Shown here: positions 59,391-64,000 of the stretch, piece by piece | Position numbering within the stretch: position 1 is the stretch's first letter | Layout: each line of letters starts with the position of its first letter | Assembly: GCA_015062235.1 (NCBI GenBank) | Contig: SUUZ01000002.1 | Span: 124,001-188,000 of the forward strand | Length of the DNA stretch: 64,000 bases | Source: Alphaproteobacteria bacterium | GTDB taxonomy: Bacteria; Pseudomonadota; Alphaproteobacteria; RF32; CAG-239 | Direction of reading: 5' to 3' | Notes under the pieces: model-generated | Told to the model about the DNA's origin: nothing | The model's input: the letters and a program-made list of their open reading frames with translations, nothing else | The model's database searches: none | Position numbers and translations under genes: made by a program

Positions 59391-60857
59391 TTATCCTCGT
59401 TGTTTGGAAGAATTTACAGCAACCTTTTTAGATTTTTGGGCTGGTGTTTTAGATAACTTTTTATCTGCAACATCTGCAACTTTATGCCAACTTTCTTCCT
59501 TACCTGTTGTTGAGTTTTGGTTAAGCATTTGCCAAAAATGATATGCTGCAAAAACTGCTGTATTTCTATCCATTTTTATTGAATTATCTTCTGAAGATAT
59601 TATTAAACTATCCATAAATTGTTTTTGCTCTTCTTTAGGCATTCCTACCAAAGCCTTGCTTAATACTTTGTCTAAGTATGCGCACTTATCTTCTAGCGAT
59701 GAAAACTGGTCTAATTCTTCTTCGACAACCTCTAAAAGATACATATTTTTGCTACTACGTCGGTTATACACTAAAGGAACCAATGCTAGTGCATATAAGC
59801 CATCTTTAGTTCGTTTGTCTTGCGGAATATCAACATTAGCTCTAGCTACTGTAGTTTCAATATTAGCAATAATTTGTTTTTTATCAATATTAGTTGCTTT
59901 ACAGATATGTTGCAGAAATTCATCTGCTCCACCTTGATATAGTAAAGCTGTTTGCTCTGCTAAACTTTTTCCCTCTAAATGTTTCTCTAGTAAAGAGATA
60001 AAAAATTCTAGTTTATCAACAATAATTGCTTTTCTTCCTGGGGCTTTAGCACGAAAACTAGCAGTCGATATAGGTACAGATTTTCTTTCTTTATTAGCGC
60101 TACTAGTTAAAATCTGGTAGGTTGAGTCATCATATTCAAATTCGCCATCAGGAACATCTATAGACACTGCATGATAATTATATCTATCTCGAGGATAAAA
60201 AATTAATGTTCCACCACTCATTTTATGGGTTCGAATAAACTCACGAATCGCTGTGTCTGTATTTGCAACTTCGTAAGCAAATGGTTTAACTTCATTGGTG
60301 TTGATGTATGAACGACATAAAGCAGAACTTTCCCTTAAATTTTGCGGAATAATACCTTCTAAACCCATAGCTTTAAGTGCACGATAATCTGCTGCACACT
60401 GGGTAGCCAAACAATGAGATGATATTTGAGACACTCCTACTGCATCACGAAAATTTCTTCTAATTTCTTTGGTTCGACTACGTGGATTTTTTAGCCTGTC
60501 AATTGATGCTGAAAGTGAATCAGTTCTGGCATAGATAAATTCTTTAGCCAAAAGGTTTATTTGAGTATTTATTTCTTCCTTGATAATAGCATTAGCAACA
60601 CTATCTTTTCGCCCTCTATTTTCTAGCATTCCAAGTAATTCGCCACTATCTTTTTGTTCAATTATAGCCGAAGCTAAAATATCTTTAAAACTGGTTTGGG
60701 TTTGAGCCTTGCCACACAATGACACTAAAGTTAGTCCTAAAACTAGACCTACTTTTTTAGTTATTTTTATTCCTGTTTTGACGCCTCTATGCAGACCTTT
60801 ACGTAACTTTATTTTTAATATTTTTAACCTTAATTTTTCTTCATCAGTTAGGTTCAT
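59391..60857 (-). CDS. Secreted hypothetical protein, candidate Cys/His peptidase
   Basis: 488 aa; N-terminal hydrophobic segment VGLVLGLTLVSLCGKAQA-like; region SSHCLATQCAADYRALKAMG...GGTLIFYPRDRYNYHAVSID. Confidence 0.6.
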   Translation of the reverse strand: MNLTDEEKLRLKILKIKLRKGLHRGVKTGIKITKKVGLVLGLTLVSLCGKAQTQTSFKDILASAIIEQKDSGELLGMLENRGRKDSVANAIIKEEINTQINLLAKEFIYARTDSLSASIDRLKNPRSRTKEIRRNFRDAVGVSQISSHCLATQCAADYRALKAMGLEGIIPQNLRESSALCRSYINTNEVKPFAYEVANTDTAIREFIRTHKMSGGTLIFYPRDRYNYHAVSIDVPDGEFEYDDSTYQILTSSANKERKSVPISTASFRAKAPGRKAIIVDKLEFFISLLEKHLEGKSLAEQTALLYQGGADEFLQHICKATNIDKKQIIANIETTVARANVDIPQDKRTKDGLYALALVPLVYNRRSSKNMYLLEVVEEELDQFSSLEDKCAYLDKVLSKALVGMPKEEQKQFMDSLIISSEDNSIKMDRNTAVFAAYHFWQMLNQNSTTGKEESWHKVADVADKKLSKTPAQKSKKVAVNSSKQRG

Positions 60858-60977
60858 TTATTTGTTCCATATTGTTTATATTAATGACATTTTAGCTAAA
60901 ACACTTTAATCTTTGTTATATACTAACTAATTGCTAATAACAAGATGTTTTTTTGTATTTTTTGTCATATACTAACT

Positions 60978-62825
60978 TTAAAAAACTCGATAATGACCAC
61001 GTAATTTTTTGCGCCAAGATTTAACTGGAGTAAATAAAGCTAAACATCTTAAAAACCTTATTTTAATAAGCGACAATATTGGAAAACAAAGTCGATATTT
61101 ACCAATGTTTTCTCTCATTTTATTAAGTTGGTCTTTACTGGTGTTTCCCATATATTCAGCTATTTTAATGAATGAGTAAACATCATCCCACCTAAATTTT
61201 CCTAATGCATATTGGGCTCCTAAACCTTGGATTAGAGCATAGTTTTTGCGGAAAAACCTGCTTTCTTTATATTTTAGAGCATTTACAGCAAATTGGTTAT
61301 CTATTAATTTTAACTTGCCACTTGGCTCTAAAATAAAGTTTTCTGGTCTAATATCACGATGAACACATTTAGCCTCTAACAACGTTATTATAATATCATC
61401 AAATTGTTTAACGATATCATCTTTTTGTTTGTCAGTTAATTGATTGTTTGCAATTAATGATTGCAAGTTATCGCCATTGATAAATTCCATTGCAATAAAT
61501 TTTCTATCTTTATCACAACGATAAAACCAAGGTTTAATAAAGTTATTTTGATTTATGTCATATAATAATTTGGTGAATTTAAATTCATTTTTGCAAGTAT
61601 TTTCTATTCCACCCCATTTGATGAACAGTCTTTCACTGCCTTTATATCCTTCAAAATATGTATAACCAGATGCCCCATAATTATTTATCATAATGGGTTT
61701 AACATCTTGTAGTTCATAGTTATTATGTAAATAATTAATAACAGTATCGGAATCAACAAGTTGATGATTATAGTATACTGTTTGGTCTTTAGGTCGAGTA
61801 AAAATATAGTGCTTGTCAGCCATAAAACTTCGTAACATTTGATAATAGTTATCAAATGGAAATTTTTCTTTGTCAGATGTTGTATTAGGAAAAATTCGTT
61901 TTAACAAACAAGCTACTTTTGTATAGTAATCGCTAGCAATTTTCTTTTTATGTATTACAGCATGATAAATAAGAGAATAAAAATAGTTCTCATCATTTAA
62001 TACATATATGTTATTATCGTTTAAAACCTTTGATGATAGCATTTCTTCTTGCCAATCTTTATGGTAATAATTATCACCAATATGACGAATATCCCAAAAT
62101 ACTTTTTGTTGATTAACTATATTGTAGCAATGAACTCGATTAGGTGTTGCTGTAGCAGGAGTGGCATTCAACAAAAGCATCGTATTAAAGTATTCTGCGG
62201 CTAAAATATCAATATCGCCATGTTCTTTGGTGGTAAATTCTTTGGGCAAACATTCATAATTGCGTAATACTACATAGTTAGTAGTGTTATTTAATAAATA
62301 AAAAACTTCTTCAAGATTGGCAAAACCATTGGTACCTAGCAAGTCTTGATTTATTTGCTGATATTTTTTGTTCCATTTATCTGGGGCTGTTTTTAGATAA
62401 TCATCATAGTTTTTGCCAAGCAACAAAGTAATATCGTGATTAGTTTCTATAACACTGTTGGTTGCATGAATTTTGCTTCCACCTCCAGTTAATTTGCGAT
62501 ATTTTTCTTTTAAATTAAAAATATTTACATTAACTTTTTCATGACCACGAGATGTTTCAACATATTCGTAATTAGGCTGTTTATCTAAAACCGTAATAAG
62601 CAAAAATCGCCCATCACCACATTCTTGTTGTTTTTTAGAATTGTTATCTAACTTTACGCCATAAAATCTGGTAAAATTTTTAGCAATATTTTTCTTATTC
62701 CAAGCAATATCAAAACATTCAAGTATAGTCAGATTTTTTTGAATATCTTCTAAAATTTGTTTTTCTTTCGAACGAGCATTTTGCCACAAAACAATTAAAT
62801 GAAGTTCTGGTTGGTTATTACTCAT
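60978..62825 (-). CDS. Two-domain protein: nucleotidyltransferase-like region plus C-terminal protein-kinase-like domain
   Basis: KEHGDIDILAAEY (NTase-like), then FIAMEFINGDNLQSLI...CVHRDIRPENFILEPSGKLKLIDNQFAV (HRD and DxQ kinase-like motifs). Confidence 0.7.
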   Translation of the reverse strand: MSNNQPELHLIVLWQNARSKEKQILEDIQKNLTILECFDIAWNKKNIAKNFTRFYGVKLDNNSKKQQECGDGRFLLITVLDKQPNYEYVETSRGHEKVNVNIFNLKEKYRKLTGGGSKIHATNSVIETNHDITLLLGKNYDDYLKTAPDKWNKKYQQINQDLLGTNGFANLEEVFYLLNNTTNYVVLRNYECLPKEFTTKEHGDIDILAAEYFNTMLLLNATPATATPNRVHCYNIVNQQKVFWDIRHIGDNYYHKDWQEEMLSSKVLNDNNIYVLNDENYFYSLIYHAVIHKKKIASDYYTKVACLLKRIFPNTTSDKEKFPFDNYYQMLRSFMADKHYIFTRPKDQTVYYNHQLVDSDTVINYLHNNYELQDVKPIMINNYGASGYTYFEGYKGSERLFIKWGGIENTCKNEFKFTKLLYDINQNNFIKPWFYRCDKDRKFIAMEFINGDNLQSLIANNQLTDKQKDDIVKQFDDIIITLLEAKCVHRDIRPENFILEPSGKLKLIDNQFAVNALKYKESRFFRKNYALIQGLGAQYALGKFRWDDVYSFIKIAEYMGNTSKDQLNKMRENIGKYRLCFPILSLIKIRFLRCLALFTPVKSWRKKLRGHYRVF

Positions 62826-62836
62826 ATTTTGCTCCT

Positions 62837-63700
62837 TTAGGATATTAACTTGCTTAGACCGAATATGTCTGGAACTTCGGCTGTTGGAATCTTTAAATTA
62901 CCTGCTTGTTTGGCTAATCCGCGGGTGTTTTTGCATGACGAATTTTGTAACTTTTTAGCTAGATTTTTGCGAACTAAGGTCATGTGGTGCATTCGCAATT
63001 CGGTAATAACACGATATTTAGCCCAAAAATAGTGAGATAGTCTTCGAGTAGGATCAGTTAAAACAACAGCCTTTTTGTTGGGTTCTAATTTAGAAAACCA
63101 ATAAATGCGTGAAAAAAATTGTTCAAAACACCCTTGTTTATCTAAAATCATTTGAGTTGGTTTTTGAGCATAACGTATTTGAGCACAAAAAGCATGGGTA
63201 ACATTGTTTTTGATGATAAATTCTTTGCCCATTTCAACTTCATCATGAAGATAAAATTCATCGGTATCCATTGTCATAAAATAGCGGCAACCATGCTTAT
63301 AAGCGGCTTTTAATCCTATATTGCGTTTTGCTCGTTCTTGTTTGCCTGCAGATAAGTTATAATTTGGTATATACTCAATAAGCTCATCAATTAATTTTTG
63401 TTCTTTTAGTTTTTGTAATAATGGTAAAAGATTATTGTTAGATTTTTCGCCATACCAAGAATTTTTCTGATACACAACATTGATATAATCAGCATTTTTT
63501 CTAACACTTTTGATAGATGCTTCTAATAGTTCTTCGCCATCAAATACTGAATATGATATACCCCATTTGTATTTTTTTATTAAATCTTTAATATATTGCT
63601 TTTCAAGTAATTGACGTTGTTTGCGGCGCAAATTTTTGTCTTTAATAAATAGAGTTTTTAATCTGATTAATTTTAATCCTATTGAGGAAAGTCCTATCAT
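62837..63700 (-). CDS. Glycosyltransferase family 2-like protein
   Basis: YSVFDGEELLEASIKSVRKNADYINVVYQ..., RNIGLKAAYKHGCRYFMTMDTDEFY. Confidence 0.8.
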   Translation of the reverse strand: MIGLSSIGLKLIRLKTLFIKDKNLRRKQRQLLEKQYIKDLIKKYKWGISYSVFDGEELLEASIKSVRKNADYINVVYQKNSWYGEKSNNNLLPLLQKLKEQKLIDELIEYIPNYNLSAGKQERAKRNIGLKAAYKHGCRYFMTMDTDEFYLHDEVEMGKEFIIKNNVTHAFCAQIRYAQKPTQMILDKQGCFEQFFSRIYWFSKLEPNKKAVVLTDPTRRLSHYFWAKYRVITELRMHHMTLVRKNLAKKLQNSSCKNTRGLAKQAGNLKIPTAEVPDIFGLSKLIS

Positions 63701-63872
63701 TTTTTAGTCCTTATTTCGCAATACAACTTATTCGTTAATATTTCTCATTATTCTATTTTATCAATTAAAAGTTGTTTTAAATTAGTTACAACAATCTGTC
63801 TGTAAAAGCAATATTTTTTTAGATATTGAAATATAACATTTTATAACTATTTATTTTAGACAGGAGGAAATA

Positions 63873-64000
63873 ATGACGATTATTGTTAATGATAAAATGC
63901 AAACAAATTATAGTTATGAACTTGTTGAACCTATAGGTAAAAATTTTGCTTTTGACTTCACACCAGAACTTAGTCCAAAACAAATGCTGGCAATGGGAGT
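63873..64000 (+). CDS. 5' end of an unidentified CDS (runs off the window)
   Basis: SD caggaggaaa then ATG: MTIIVNDKMQTNYSYELVEPIGKNFAFDFTPELSPKQMLAMGV. Confidence 0.6.
   Translation, partial: MTIIVNDKMQTNYSYELVEPIGKNFAFDFTPELSPKQMLAMG

Noticed and set aside
63683-63694. GAGGAAAGTCC, resembling the RNase P RNA 5' signature
   Set aside because: Lies inside the start of the 62837..63700 CDS and no other RNase P RNA motifs follow.
1-64000. CRISPR arrays, prophage structural genes, insertion sequences, rRNA operons
   Set aside because: No regularly spaced direct repeats, no transposase/integrase or phage structural ORFs, and no rRNA-like sequence recognised.

Overview
The window is a 64 kb AT-rich bacterial chromosome segment that looks like a host-associated or gut-type alphaproteobacterium. 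That lineage call is inference from gene order and protein style. Most of it is ordinary core genome: mfd/recG, murD, an MscS-type channel, a Usg-like semialdehyde dehydrogenase homologue, hisS, rplS-trmD-rimM-rpsP-ffh, ackA, an AcrR/AcrAB-like RND operon, lon, waaA-lpxK, a GT2/GT39/ChbG lipid-modification cluster, dut, glgB-glgX-malQ, a MATE transporter and three tRNAs (Glu, Thr, Pro). The most interesting signal is a pair of almost identical regulatory cassettes upstream of two paralogous secreted Cys-containing proteins (3965..4813 + and 20894..21436 -). In each cassette, 31-bp inverted repeats (31/31 matches at locus 1, 29/31 at locus 2) flank exactly 115 bp. Each repeat is itself a 10-17 bp-arm palindrome around an asymmetric CACC/GGTG centre. 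The 115 bp segment carries a near-consensus promoter (TTGCTT-17-TATAAT) pointing AWAY from the secreted protein gene. This fits a two-locus invertible-promoter (phase-variation) system seen in the OFF state at both loci. Inversion is not demonstrated, and no recombinase gene was recognised in the window. A giant 2385-aa Cys-repeat secreted protein (39538..46695 -) may belong to the same broad class of surface proteins.
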